A stretch of 54,112 bases of DNA from Oscillospiraceae bacterium (GTDB taxonomy: Bacteria > Bacillota > Clostridia > Oscillospirales > Ruminococcaceae): positions 1 through 54,112 of the forward strand of contig JAFQUQ010000039.1 of assembly GCA_017408395.1 (NCBI GenBank). Reading direction: 5' to 3'. Below the pieces are notes generated by a model, which was not told where the DNA came from, searched no databases, and worked only from the letters and a program-made list of their open reading frames with translations. Positions 26,562 through 36,700 of the stretch are shown here, piece after piece. How positions within the stretch are numbered: the first letter of the stretch is position 1; every line of letters starts with the position of its first letter. The position numbers and the translations under genes are program-made.

Positions 26562-27139
26562 TGAAGGAACTGCTTGTAATTTTACTCAGCGCAATGCTGG
26601 TTGACAACTTTGTACTTTCAAAATTCATGGGTATCTGTCCTTTCCTCGGCGTATCGAAGAAGCTTGACAGCGCAGTAGGTATGGGTGCGGCAGTAACCTT
26701 CGTAATGGTCTGTGCAACTATCTGCACATACGTTATCTACTCCTTTATCCTTGTTCCCATGGAGCTTGAATATCTTAAAACCATCGCATTCATTCTGATC
26801 ATCGCCCTGTTTGTACAGCTGGTTGAGATGATACTCAAGAAAAAAGTACCGTCCCTTTATAAATCGCTGGGCGTGTATCTTCCGCTTATCACAACAAACT
26901 GTGCTGTTCTCGGCGTAACCATCCTTAACATTGACAACAGCTACACCATCATCCAGTCAATCGTAAACTCTCTGGGTGCAGGCCTGGGCTTTACACTTGC
27001 GCTTGTAATTTTCAGCGGTGTACGTTCAAGAGTAAACAGCGCAGACATTCCCGAAACCTTCAAGGGCATACCCTCAACGCTTATTGCGGCTTCTGTCGTA
27101 TCCGTAAGCTTTATGGGCTTTGCAGGACTGTTCGGCTGA
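26561..27139 (+). CDS. rnfA: Electron transport complex subunit RnfA
   Basis: A 192-residue, six-helix membrane subunit homologous to RnfE but inserted in the opposite orientation. Conserved DNFVLSKFMGICPFLGVSKK and LPLITTNCAVLGV stretches carry the cysteines that hold the intramembrane iron centre in this family. Confidence 0.97.
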   Translation: MKELLVILLSAMLVDNFVLSKFMGICPFLGVSKKLDSAVGMGAAVTFVMVCATICTYVIYSFILVPMELEYLKTIAFILIIALFVQLVEMILKKKVPSLYKSLGVYLPLITTNCAVLGVTILNIDNSYTIIQSIVNSLGAGLGFTLALVIFSGVRSRVNSADIPETFKGIPSTLIAASVVSVSFMGFAGLFG

Positions 27140-27167
27140 TACCGTAATAAGAAAGGAGAGAGTTGAA

Positions 27168-27968
27168 ATGTCAATTATTTTACCTATGCTTGTTTTCGGT
27201 GCAATCGGACTTGCGGCAGGCGTGCTTTTAACGGTGTGCTCAAAGATTTTCGAGGTAAAGACCGATGAAAGAATAGAAGCAATAAACGAGGCGCTTCCTC
27301 AGGTAAACTGCGGCTCCTGCGGCTTTGCGGGATGTCCCGACTATGCGGCGGCTATTGTAAACAACGGCGTTGCAACCAATTTATGCAAGCCGGGCGGCGC
27401 AGATTGTGCAAAGAAAATCGCCGCTGTTATGGGCGTAGAGGAAACTGCGGTAATGCCGCAGGTTGCAGTGGTGCTCTGTAACGGTGACTGCAAGGCGACG
27501 GAAAGCAAATTCGTTTTTCAGGGCGTACAGTCCTGTAAGGCGGCAAACAGATTTTACAACGGCTCAGAGGTCTGCACACACGGCTGTTTAGGCTTCGGCG
27601 ACTGTGCAAAGGTTTGTCCTCAGGACGCTATCGTAATAAAGGACGGCCTTGCAAGAGTAGATAAATCCAAGTGTATAGGCTGCGGAATATGTACAAAAGC
27701 CTGTCCCGACCATATTATCGTGCTCCGTGACATTGACAAGAAAATCGACGTATGCTGCAGCTCCACAGAAATGGGCAAAATGGTCCGTTCGACCTGTAAA
27801 AGCGGCTGCATAGGCTGTAAATTATGCGAAAAGAAGTGTGAACACGACGCTATCCACGTTGAAAACAACCTTGCACGCATTGATTACAGCAAGTGTACAG
27901 CCTGCGGTGCCTGTGCTGACGCTTGTCCTACAAAGGCAATCAGAAAGTGCGATATGATTTACGAATAA
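27168..27968 (+). CDS. rnfB: Electron transport complex subunit RnfB
   Basis: A 266-residue ferredoxin-like subunit that receives electrons from reduced ferredoxin. An N-terminal membrane helix is followed by the membrane-proximal cluster motif NCGSCGFAGCPDYA and four ferredoxin-type segments (CLGFGDCAKVCP, CIGCGICTKACP, CIGCKLCEKKC, CTACGACADACP). The start is the ATG at 27168 with AGGAGAG upstream; the frame opens earlier, inside rnfA. It ends the operon at a strong terminator. Confidence 0.97.
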   Translation: MSIILPMLVFGAIGLAAGVLLTVCSKIFEVKTDERIEAINEALPQVNCGSCGFAGCPDYAAAIVNNGVATNLCKPGGADCAKKIAAVMGVEETAVMPQVAVVLCNGDCKATESKFVFQGVQSCKAANRFYNGSEVCTHGCLGFGDCAKVCPQDAIVIKDGLARVDKSKCIGCGICTKACPDHIIVLRDIDKKIDVCCSSTEMGKMVRSTCKSGCIGCKLCEKKCEHDAIHVENNLARIDYSKCTACGACADACPTKAIRKCDMIYE

Positions 27969-27980
27969 GATTTAAAACCG

Positions 27981-28012
27981 ACACGCAGATGTAAAAGTCT
28001 GCGTGTTTTTTT
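27981..28012 (+). terminator. Terminator after rnfB
   Basis: A perfect 9-bp stem (ACACGCAGA / TCTGCGTGT), 8-nt loop and seven T. This is the first strong plus-strand terminator after the lacI-type promoter at 15995. Confidence 0.92.
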
Positions 28013-28063
28013 GTTTTAAACATTCCATTTTACAGCAGAATTGATAAAATTATGCAGAAACTA

Positions 28064-28092
28064 TTGTAAAAAAAATCGTATTGGTGTATAAT
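28064..28092 (+). promoter_or_regulatory. Promoter of the cyclase/FecR/receptor unit
   Basis: TTGTAA (28064-28069), a 17-bp spacer and TATAAT (28087-28092), just after the rnfB terminator and upstream of the cyclase gene. Confidence 0.8.
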
Positions 28093-28114
28093 GTAAATAA
28101 TTATAAGTATAGGT

Positions 28115-29926
28115 ATGTGTAAAAGAAGGGCGGTCTTGGGTATAAAACGTGTAATTACAGCGGTTATTTTTGCAATAGCGGCATTTCTTGTGCTGTTTTC
28201 AGACCTGACGGATGCTGTTGACAGAACTGCGGAGGATATTTTTTACCACACTCCAAGCGGTACTACCGATAAAATCAAAATCATAAAAATTGACGATAAA
28301 TCAATAAACGCCCTTGGCGACTTTGAAAAGTGGGACAGGGGAGTTTATGCACAGCTTATAGAAAAACTGTGCGTTTCCGAGGAAATAAAGCCTGCGGTAA
28401 TAGGCCTCGACGTAATTTTCAGCAGCGAAAACAACGACGAAGCCGACGCCGAATTTGTAAAAGCCTGTGAAGAACACGGCAATGTCGTTACCGCCTTCAG
28501 CTACGTTTTCGAAAGCAGATTTGAACAGGCGGGGGACAATCTTAAGCTTAACAATATGCACGTTGCCGACGTTGTAAAGCCGTTTCCCGCACTTTACGAC
28601 GCAACCTCCCACGGCTTCGCAAACGCCCTTATGGACAGCGATGACGGCTATGTAAGAAAGTCCTTCCTTAATTTTACACAGGACGACGGCGTGACGGAAT
28701 ACAGCCTTAACACGGAAATTTATAAAAATTACGCAAAATCACAGGGCTTTGAAGCAAGGCTTCCCCAGGGTACGTCCTTCAGCTTCCGATACAGCGGAAA
28801 GCCGGGTAAGTTTGAGAACGTGTCATTGTCGGACGTGCTTGACGGAACGGTGCCTGCGGAAGCTTTTGACGGATGCATCGTGCTTGTGGGTGCATACACC
28901 GCAGGAATGATGGACTCCTACTATGTTCCTGTTGACCGTGGTCAGCAGATGTACGGGGTGGAGATACACGCAAATGCCGTGCAGGCTCTTATGGAAGAAA
29001 AATACATATATAAACTGCCTGAGTGGGCGGCTGCCCTTATAGGTGCGGTGCTTGCGGGAATTCTTGCGTATGTCTGCGGAGGGGTGTCGGTGGCAAAGGC
29101 GGCGGCAGTCTGCGCAGGTGCGGCTGCGGCAAGGTTTGCGGCAGGGTACGCAATGTTCAACCTGTGGGGAATTTCAGCGGATACAGCGGCATTTCCCATG
29201 ATAGCGGCGGTAATTCTCGGATATTTCATTTCCGCACACTATTATTCCGCAAAGCGTGCAAAGAAGCGTATCGAGAATGCGTTTAAAAAGTACGTGGCAC
29301 CTCAGGTGGTAAGCGATATTGCAAAAAGCGGTACCTACGAGCTCAGACTTGGCGGTGAAATGCGTGATATAGCCGTGCTTTTTGTGGATATACGAGGCTT
29401 TACGCCCCTTTCGGAAAAGCTTTCCCCTGAAGAAGTGGTAGAAATTCTCAACGAGTATTTAAAGCTGACAACAAGCTGTATATTTAAACACGATGGAACT
29501 CTCGACAAGTTTATCGGCGACGCAACAATGGCGGTTTTCAACGCGCCGTTTGATACTGACGACTACGTTTACAAAGCTGTAATGACGGCGTGGGACATCG
29601 TTCAGGGGGGCAAGACCCTTGAAGGGATGCTTATGGAAAAGCACGGTGTCCGTGTAAGCTTCGGCGTTGGCGTAAACTGCGGACCTGCGGTAGTGGGAAA
29701 TATCGGATGTGACTTCCGTATGGACTACACAGCCATCGGCGATACCGTAAACACCGCTGCACGTCTTGAGTCAAAAGCCCCGGGCGGCACGGTTTACATC
29801 AGCAGCGCAGTCTACGACAAGGTAAAGGACCGCATAAAAGCCGACGGAATAGGCGAAATACCGCTTAAAGGCAAATCAAACGGGGTGTATGTCTACTCCG
29901 TGACGGATGTTGAGGAAAACCAGTAA
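28115..29926 (+). CDS. CHASE2-domain class III adenylate/guanylate cyclase
   Basis: A 603-residue membrane cyclase predicted to make a cyclic nucleotide. Order: membrane helix (about 10-30), extracellular CHASE2 sensor (about 35-295), two or three membrane helices (about 305-380), catalytic domain (about 410-595). Both metal aspartates are present (Asp425 in VDIRGFT, Asp469 in FIGDATMAVF), as are the Asn/Arg pair in NTAARLE. Base-selecting residues are Lys465 (DKFIGD) and Thr539 (DYTAIGD), the Lys/Thr pair of bacterial class IIIb adenylate cyclases, so cAMP is the likely product. Start: ATG 28115 has a weak ribosome site; TTG 28136 is preceded by AAGAAGGG and may be the real start. A likely receptor is encoded three genes downstream. 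Confidence 0.92.
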   Translation: MCKRRAVLGIKRVITAVIFAIAAFLVLFSDLTDAVDRTAEDIFYHTPSGTTDKIKIIKIDDKSINALGDFEKWDRGVYAQLIEKLCVSEEIKPAVIGLDVIFSSENNDEADAEFVKACEEHGNVVTAFSYVFESRFEQAGDNLKLNNMHVADVVKPFPALYDATSHGFANALMDSDDGYVRKSFLNFTQDDGVTEYSLNTEIYKNYAKSQGFEARLPQGTSFSFRYSGKPGKFENVSLSDVLDGTVPAEAFDGCIVLVGAYTAGMMDSYYVPVDRGQQMYGVEIHANAVQALMEEKYIYKLPEWAAALIGAVLAGILAYVCGGVSVAKAAAVCAGAAAARFAAGYAMFNLWGISADTAAFPMIAAVILGYFISAHYYSAKRAKKRIENAFKKYVAPQVVSDIAKSGTYELRLGGEMRDIAVLFVDIRGFTPLSEKLSPEEVVEILNEYLKLTTSCIFKHDGTLDKFIGDATMAVFNAPFDTDDYVYKAVMTAWDIVQGGKTLEGMLMEKHGVRVSFGVGVNCGPAVVGNIGCDFRMDYTAIGDTVNTAARLESKAPGGTVYISSAVYDKVKDRIKADGIGEIPLKGKSNGVYVYSVTDVEENQ

Positions 29927-29945
29927 AATTTCGGAGATGGTGGAA

Positions 29946-30722
29946 ATGAAACGCTTTCTGATAATACCAAAGTCTGACAATATTGAAAAAAGCCTTGAAA
30001 TTGCCGCAAAATACGGCACAGGCTTTGAATATAACGACTTCTTTCTTCCCGATGTGCTTGACAGCAGGGAGCAGACAGAGGACAGGATAAGCTTTTACCG
30101 AGGCTTGAAACTGCCTGAATACTGCACTCTGCACGGTGCATTTTTCGATGTGACCGTGTTCAGTCCCGACAGGCTGATACGTGAAACGTCGGATATGCGT
30201 GTAAAACAGAGCATTTCTGCGGCAAAAGCGCTTGGTGCAAAGGGCGTGGTATTCCACACAAACTACAATCCGTTCCTTAATTCGGCAGAGTATGTAAAAA
30301 ACTGGATTAACGCCAACGAAAGCTACTGGAGCAGAATTCTTGCGGAAAACTCCGATGTAAATATTTACCTTGAAAATATGTTTGACAGCTCCCCCGAAAT
30401 CCTTGCAGAGCTTTCAGAAAGGCTGTGCGGATTTGAAAATTACGGCATATGCCTTGATTATGCACACGCTTCCCTGACGGCTGTTCCGCAAAGGGAATGG
30501 GTGGTTAAGCTTGGAAAATATGTCAGACACATCCACATAAATGACAATGACCTTAAATCCGACCTGCACCTTGCAATCGGTGACGGTATAATAAACTGGG
30601 CGGAATTTTACGGCTTATACGAGAAGTTTATGGAAAATGCTTCCGTGCTTATAGAAACATCTTCCGTTGAAAATCAGGAAAAATCCATAAAACGTCTTAT
30701 TGCAGACGGATTTATGAACTGA
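29946..30722 (+). CDS. Xylose-isomerase-like TIM-barrel protein
   Basis: About 258 residues of the AP-endonuclease-2/sugar isomerase fold. Visible candidate metal ligands: His in GVVFHTNYN, Glu in IYLENMFD, Asp in CLDYAHASL, His in RHIHINDND and Glu in VLIETSSVE. I place the start at ATG 29946 (GGAG and GGTGG just upstream) rather than the earlier ATG inside the cyclase gene. The substrate is unknown, and its place between a cyclase and a FecR protein is unexpected. The gap to the giant protein is 15 bp, so it belongs to the same transcript. Confidence 0.75.
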   Translation: MKRFLIIPKSDNIEKSLEIAAKYGTGFEYNDFFLPDVLDSREQTEDRISFYRGLKLPEYCTLHGAFFDVTVFSPDRLIRETSDMRVKQSISAAKALGAKGVVFHTNYNPFLNSAEYVKNWINANESYWSRILAENSDVNIYLENMFDSSPEILAELSERLCGFENYGICLDYAHASLTAVPQREWVVKLGKYVRHIHINDNDLKSDLHLAIGDGIINWAEFYGLYEKFMENASVLIETSSVENQEKSIKRLIADGFMN

Positions 30723-30737
30723 CGGGTGGTTATGGTT

Positions 30738-33700
30738 ATGAAGGATTTTATTAATTCAAAAAAGGGAAAAATCACGCTGATATGCGTGCTGCTGCTGATA
30801 ATTGCAGCGGTGGTGCTGCTGTTTGTGTTTAATGGCGAAAAGGGTTACAGAAGCATAAGCGTTTCCGAGGTCGTGGGCAGCGTTATGACCGAAAACGACG
30901 GCAAGGAATATGAAGCGTACCAGAATATGCGTATTGCAGGCGGTTATGCGCTCACAACCGACAGCGACAGCTATACCCGTATGGTGCTTGATGACGATAA
31001 GTACGTCAAGCTTGAGCAGCTGAGCCGTGCGAAGTTTGAGGAGCTTGGAAATGACAAGCACCGCAACACCATAATCCGCCTTGAGCAGGGTGCTATCACA
31101 AATGAAATTGCCGCACCCCTTGCCGAGGATGAGGATTATATCGTAAACACGCCTAATGCCGTGCTTGCTGTAAGAGGTACATTTTTCAGAGTCGAGGTAA
31201 GATATGATGTAAACGGTGACGCTTACACCAATGTTTATACCTACGGCGGTACTGTTGTCTGCCGACGTGTTATGCCTGACGGTACGGTCGTTGATGAAGA
31301 AGTCGAGATCACAGCAGGCTACAAGGCTCGCATTAAAATGGATGAAATTGTAACCATATACATAGAGGACCGCATCGAAGAAGAAGAGGACAACGTAGAC
31401 CCCATAGAGCTTTCCGAAATTACGGACTGGGATATTGTGGATATGTATAACGCTTCCATTCACGGCCACGAGCTGTTTGTGGACAGCGGTGAGCTCTGGG
31501 ATGAGATTGACGACAGGGATATTGACATTGATGAATACACCTCCGCTTACGGCGAGGAAGAAATAGAGGAGTACCCTGACTATCAGCAGCGTACAGATGC
31601 AAACAACAATAAAAACAACGGAAATGATAATGGAAATAACGGAAATAAAAACGGAAAAGGCGACGACAAAAACGGAAATAAGGACGGAAACAAAAATAAA
31701 AACAACGACGGCTCCGATGACAAAAACGATACTGATTCCGAAAACGGAAATGAAGATGGAAATGGCGGAAACGACGTAGGCAACGGCAATTCCGACAACG
31801 GAAACAAAAACGGAAATGACGGAAATAACGGAAACGGAAATAATTCCGACGACAGAAACGACAACGGAAATAACGGAAATAACAGTAACGGCGGTAACGG
31901 AAACCACAACGGCTGGGAAGAAAACGACGGTAATGATAATGACGCTCCCGACGATAAAAAATCCGACCCGTCCGACAATGAAAATGATAATTCCGACGAC
32001 AGAAACGACAACGGAAATAACGGAAACAACGGTAACGGCGGTAACGGAAACCATAACGGCTGGGAAGAAAATGACAATAATGACAAGGACGACTCCGACG
32101 ATAAATCCGATAATGACAAGTCTGACCCGTCCGACGACAAGGACGACTCCGATGACAAATCCGACAATGACAAGTCTGACCCGTCCGACGACAAGGACGA
32201 CTCCGACGATAAATCCGACAATGACAAGTCTGACCCGTCCGACGATAAGGACGACTCCGACGATAAATCCGACAATGACAAGTCCGACCCGTCCGACGAT
32301 AAGGACGACACCGACGACAAATCCGACAATGACAAGTCTGACCCGTCCGACGATAAGGATGACTCTGACGGCAAATCCGATAATGACAAGTCTGACCCGT
32401 CCGACGACAAGGACGACTCTGACGATAATTCCGACAATGACAAGTCTGACCCGTCCGACGATAAGGATGACTCCGACGACAAATCCGACAATGACAAGTC
32501 TGACCCGTCCGACGACAAGGACGACTCTGACGATAAATCCGACAATGACAAATCCGACCCGTCCGATGATAAGGACGACTCTGACGGCAATACAGGCGGC
32601 TCAGGCAATGGCGGCGGCTCAGGCAATGGCGGCGGCTCAGGCAATGGCGGCGGCTCAGGCAATGGCGGCGGCTCGGTATTCCCTCCTGCACATACCCACT
32701 CTTTCGGCGAATATGTAAGCGACAACAATGCAACCTGCACAGAGGACGGTACAAAGACAGCCGTATGCTCCTGCGGTGAAAAGGACACGGTCGTTGATGA
32801 AGGCTCTGCGAAGGGTCACACCGAAAAGGAAGAGGTAACACCTGCAACTGCAACAGAGGAAGGTTTAAGACGTGTTTACTGTACAGTTTGCGGTGAAACT
32901 CTGGAAAAAGAGGTACTGCCTGTAACTGCGCTTACGCTTTATACCGAGGACGGCGATATTACAATCAGAGAAAACGGCTATACAGTTAGTAAAGAAAATA
33001 ACACATACGTCAATAATAATTACACAGGTGCATACCTTATCTCGCAGAGAGATTACGATACCGTTGCCGAATGTTCAATTACAGTTGAAAGCGGCAAGCA
33101 TGATATAACTTTTGACGGAATAAATATTTACTTCAACGGTACTGCAATTAAAGTTGAACAAGGTGCTGAAATAACCTTAAACAGCACTGAAACGGAAAAT
33201 ATTATTGCAAATGATGTATCCAACGGCTTTGAGAATAACGGTACAGCAGCTATCGCAGGCGTGTTTACATTTACTGACAGTCAGGATTACGGTATTTACA
33301 ATACGGGTACGCTTAAAATCAGCGGTGGTGAAATAAAAGCAAGCGGATCTGTTAACGGCGTAATGAATGAGGGCGGCTCAATTGAAATCAGCGGCGGAAA
33401 GCTTACTGTAAACAAATGGGGATTAAACAATTCCGAAAACAGCTCTGTTACAGTTTCAGGCGGTACGCTCGGATTAGGCTATGAATCCAGTAATGACGGC
33501 AGTATTATTGTAAACAGCGGTGAGCTTGCTGCTAAGTCGCATTTTGAAAATAATGGCAGCATTGCTGTGAACGGCGGCAGTTTTAAAGTAAATAACGGCA
33601 CATTGTATAATAATGGCGATTTTACACTTACAAACGGCAATGTTGAAATCAAGGAATGTGATTCGGAAGGAATTATCAACACAGGAACGTTTAATGCAAA

Positions 33701-36700
33701 CGGCGGAAAGCTGGTTTGTGAATGTGAAAATTTTTCCATACAGAATGAAAATACATTCACAGTTAACGGTGCTGAAGTAGAGCTGAATATTGCTATCTGG
33801 AATCAGGGCGATTTTACGATTGAAAACGGTAAATTTACAATCAATACAGAATATGAAGCGGTAACTAATGAAAAAAATATTTATATCAATGGAGGTACTA
33901 TAAATATAAAATGTGATTTCGGAATAGACAATCTACCTGATGCACATATGGAAATCAATGACGGTACAATTGAAATAAATGCCATGACCGAAGGTGTTGT
34001 GAATGACGGACAATTCGTAATCAATGGCGGAAAGTTAACTGTTATTTGTGATAAAGGCGAATATACACGTGGTATCGGTAACAACGGTACTATGCAGGTC
34101 AATGGCGGTGATATAAATATTTCTGCAACCGAAGCAGGCATGCAGAATGCCGGTAGTTTATCCGTTAGTGGCGGCAGAATAAATATTTCATGTGAAAGCC
34201 CCGGAAATTGTGTTCTGAATCATGCTAAGTTTGAAATCAACGGCGGCTCTATGGATTTAGACGGCAGCTTTAATAACAATCCTTATACAATATATAATGG
34301 TTATTTTTATATAAACGGTGGTTCTGTAAAAATGAACAACAGTTCGGAAATAGATGTTACAAACTCCGGTAATTCCAAACTCAAATGCGTAGCTTACGAC
34401 ACCTTCCCCACAGAAGCAGAACGTACCTTCACAAATTCCGACGGCACAAGCTATATCTATGCCCTGACGGAAGCTGACAAGGCAGACGACGGCAAATATT
34501 ATGTATGGAAGCCTGCTTCGATGGATGAAGTACCTTTTGACGGAAAGCTTTATACTGAGGATGGCTCTGTCAAGATTACGGAAACAGGTTATACGCAGGG
34601 TAATGCATCCGAAGAAACACCATATACAGGAGATTATGTTATTGCCCAGAGAGATTCTTCTGCGGTAGCAGAATTTTCGCTTACTATTGAAGGCAGCAAA
34701 AAAGTTACTTTGGATAAAGTAAATATTAAGGTCAGTATTGAAAATGAAGGCGGAATCATAGAGATCAACGATTCTGCAATTATTGACGCTGCATTAGGAA
34801 ATCGTGAAAATTCAACCATAACATTTAACGGAGGATCAGTTCAATTAGCAGACAGAATAGGCAATGAAGGATTGATAACTGTTAACGAAACAAATATAGA
34901 GTGTGTTGCTGATGATATTGGATTGGAAAATTACGGCGAATTTATATTGAACAGCGGAACATTCAAGATGGACGAAATGGTAAGTAATGATGGTTCTTTT
35001 ACGATATCAGGCGGTACGTTGATTATTGAACGTACAGGTTCTCAGCTGGATAATAACGGTGAATTTACTGTAAATGGCGGAACATTAACTGCTGATAGCG
35101 TAGGGTTCTGTAACAATGATTCAGGTATATTTAATCTGTCAAGCGGCAGTATGAGTTTCTATTATGTAAATAATGAGGGCGAAACCAATATATCAGGCGG
35201 TGAACTTTCAGTTCTGTGTGAAGATGGAATTGCAATTTTTAATGATGGCAAGTTCACTGTAAATGATGGTTTGCTGAATCTCAAGGGTGCAGGTGGAATT
35301 GGAAATGGAGGAAATTTTGTAATAAACGGCGGTGAAATAATCATTGATGCTGACGATCCGGAATCATGGTATTCAGGTGCCTTTGAGAATACTAATGGTG
35401 GTATTGTAGAAGTTAACAGCGGTGAATTAAAAATATCAGGTGACAATGTAGGCATATTTAACGAAAGTAAATTTGCAATCAGTGGCGGAAGGATAAATAT
35501 ATCTTATTTGAACAATGCTCAGGAACCATATAACTGCGGAGGAATATTTAATTACAGCAGCTTTGAGATTACAGGAGGATCCGTTGAAATATCGGGAGAT
35601 GGATATGATATAAATACTTCGGATACAAGCGTCTCAATTATCGGCGGTTCGGTAAAATGTGACAGTATCATGGGTTCTATTACCAATGAAAAAGATAATG
35701 TAAGCATATCAAGTTTTGACACTTTCCCCACAGAAGCACAGCGTACCTTCACAAATTCCGACGGCACAAGCTATATCTATGCCCTGACGGAAGCTGACAA
35801 GGCAGACGACGGCAAATATTATGTATGGAAGCCTGTTTCAATGCCTGAAGCAACGGGCATTGCCATTGACAGCACAAACTTCCCCGACGAGGTTTTCAGA
35901 AATTACGTAAGCACAAACTTTGATACTGACAGTGACGGCTATCTCAGCGATGAGGAAATTGCGGCGGCTACAGTGATTAATGTCAATGGACTTCCATCAT
36001 CCGATGGCGGTGTCACCTCGCTTAAAGGTCTTGAGTATTTTACTCAAATTACAAGATTGTGGTGCTACTATAATTCGGGATTAACCGAACTTGATGTAAG
36101 CAGCAATACCGCATTAACAGACCTGGACTGCCATAATACAGCAATAACAAGCCTTGATGTAAGCAATAATACGGCTTTGACACGTCTTTATTGCGACAAT
36201 ACAGGAATAACAAGTCTTGATGTAAGCAGCAATACAGCTTTGACAGAATTAGGCTGCGGCAGTACAGAAATAACAGCTCTTGATGTAAGCAATAATACTG
36301 CGCTGACACGTCTGTATTGCGACAATACAGGAATAACAAGCCTTAATGTGAGCAATAACACTGCGTTGACAATTTTGTCTTGCTACAATATGGAAATAGC
36401 AAGTCTTGATGTGAGCAACAATACTGCTTTGACATATCTGGGGTTTGATGGTACAAATATTTCAAGCATTGATGTGAGCAATAATACTGCTTTGACAGAT
36501 TTACGCTGTAATACGCTGCTAACAAGTCTTGATGTAAGCAATAATACTGCCCTGAAAATATTATCCTGTTATGGTGCAAATATCAAAACCCTTGATGTAG
36601 GCAATAACGTTGCTTTGGAATCTTTAAACTGTAATTATGCTAAATTAGCCTGCATCGACCTCACAAATAACACAAACCTCACATCATTCAGCGCAAACGG

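Noticed and set aside
32088-32573. Possible CRISPR-like array
   Set aside because: The units are contiguous tandem coding repeats in frame with no spacers.
31420-32853. Long minus-strand open frames (477 and 401 residues) across the giant gene
   Set aside because: They are the antisense of the Asp/Ser/Lys and Asn/Gly repeats and consist of Arg/Cys or Ser/Leu/Pro low-complexity residues; no ribosome site or family resemblance.
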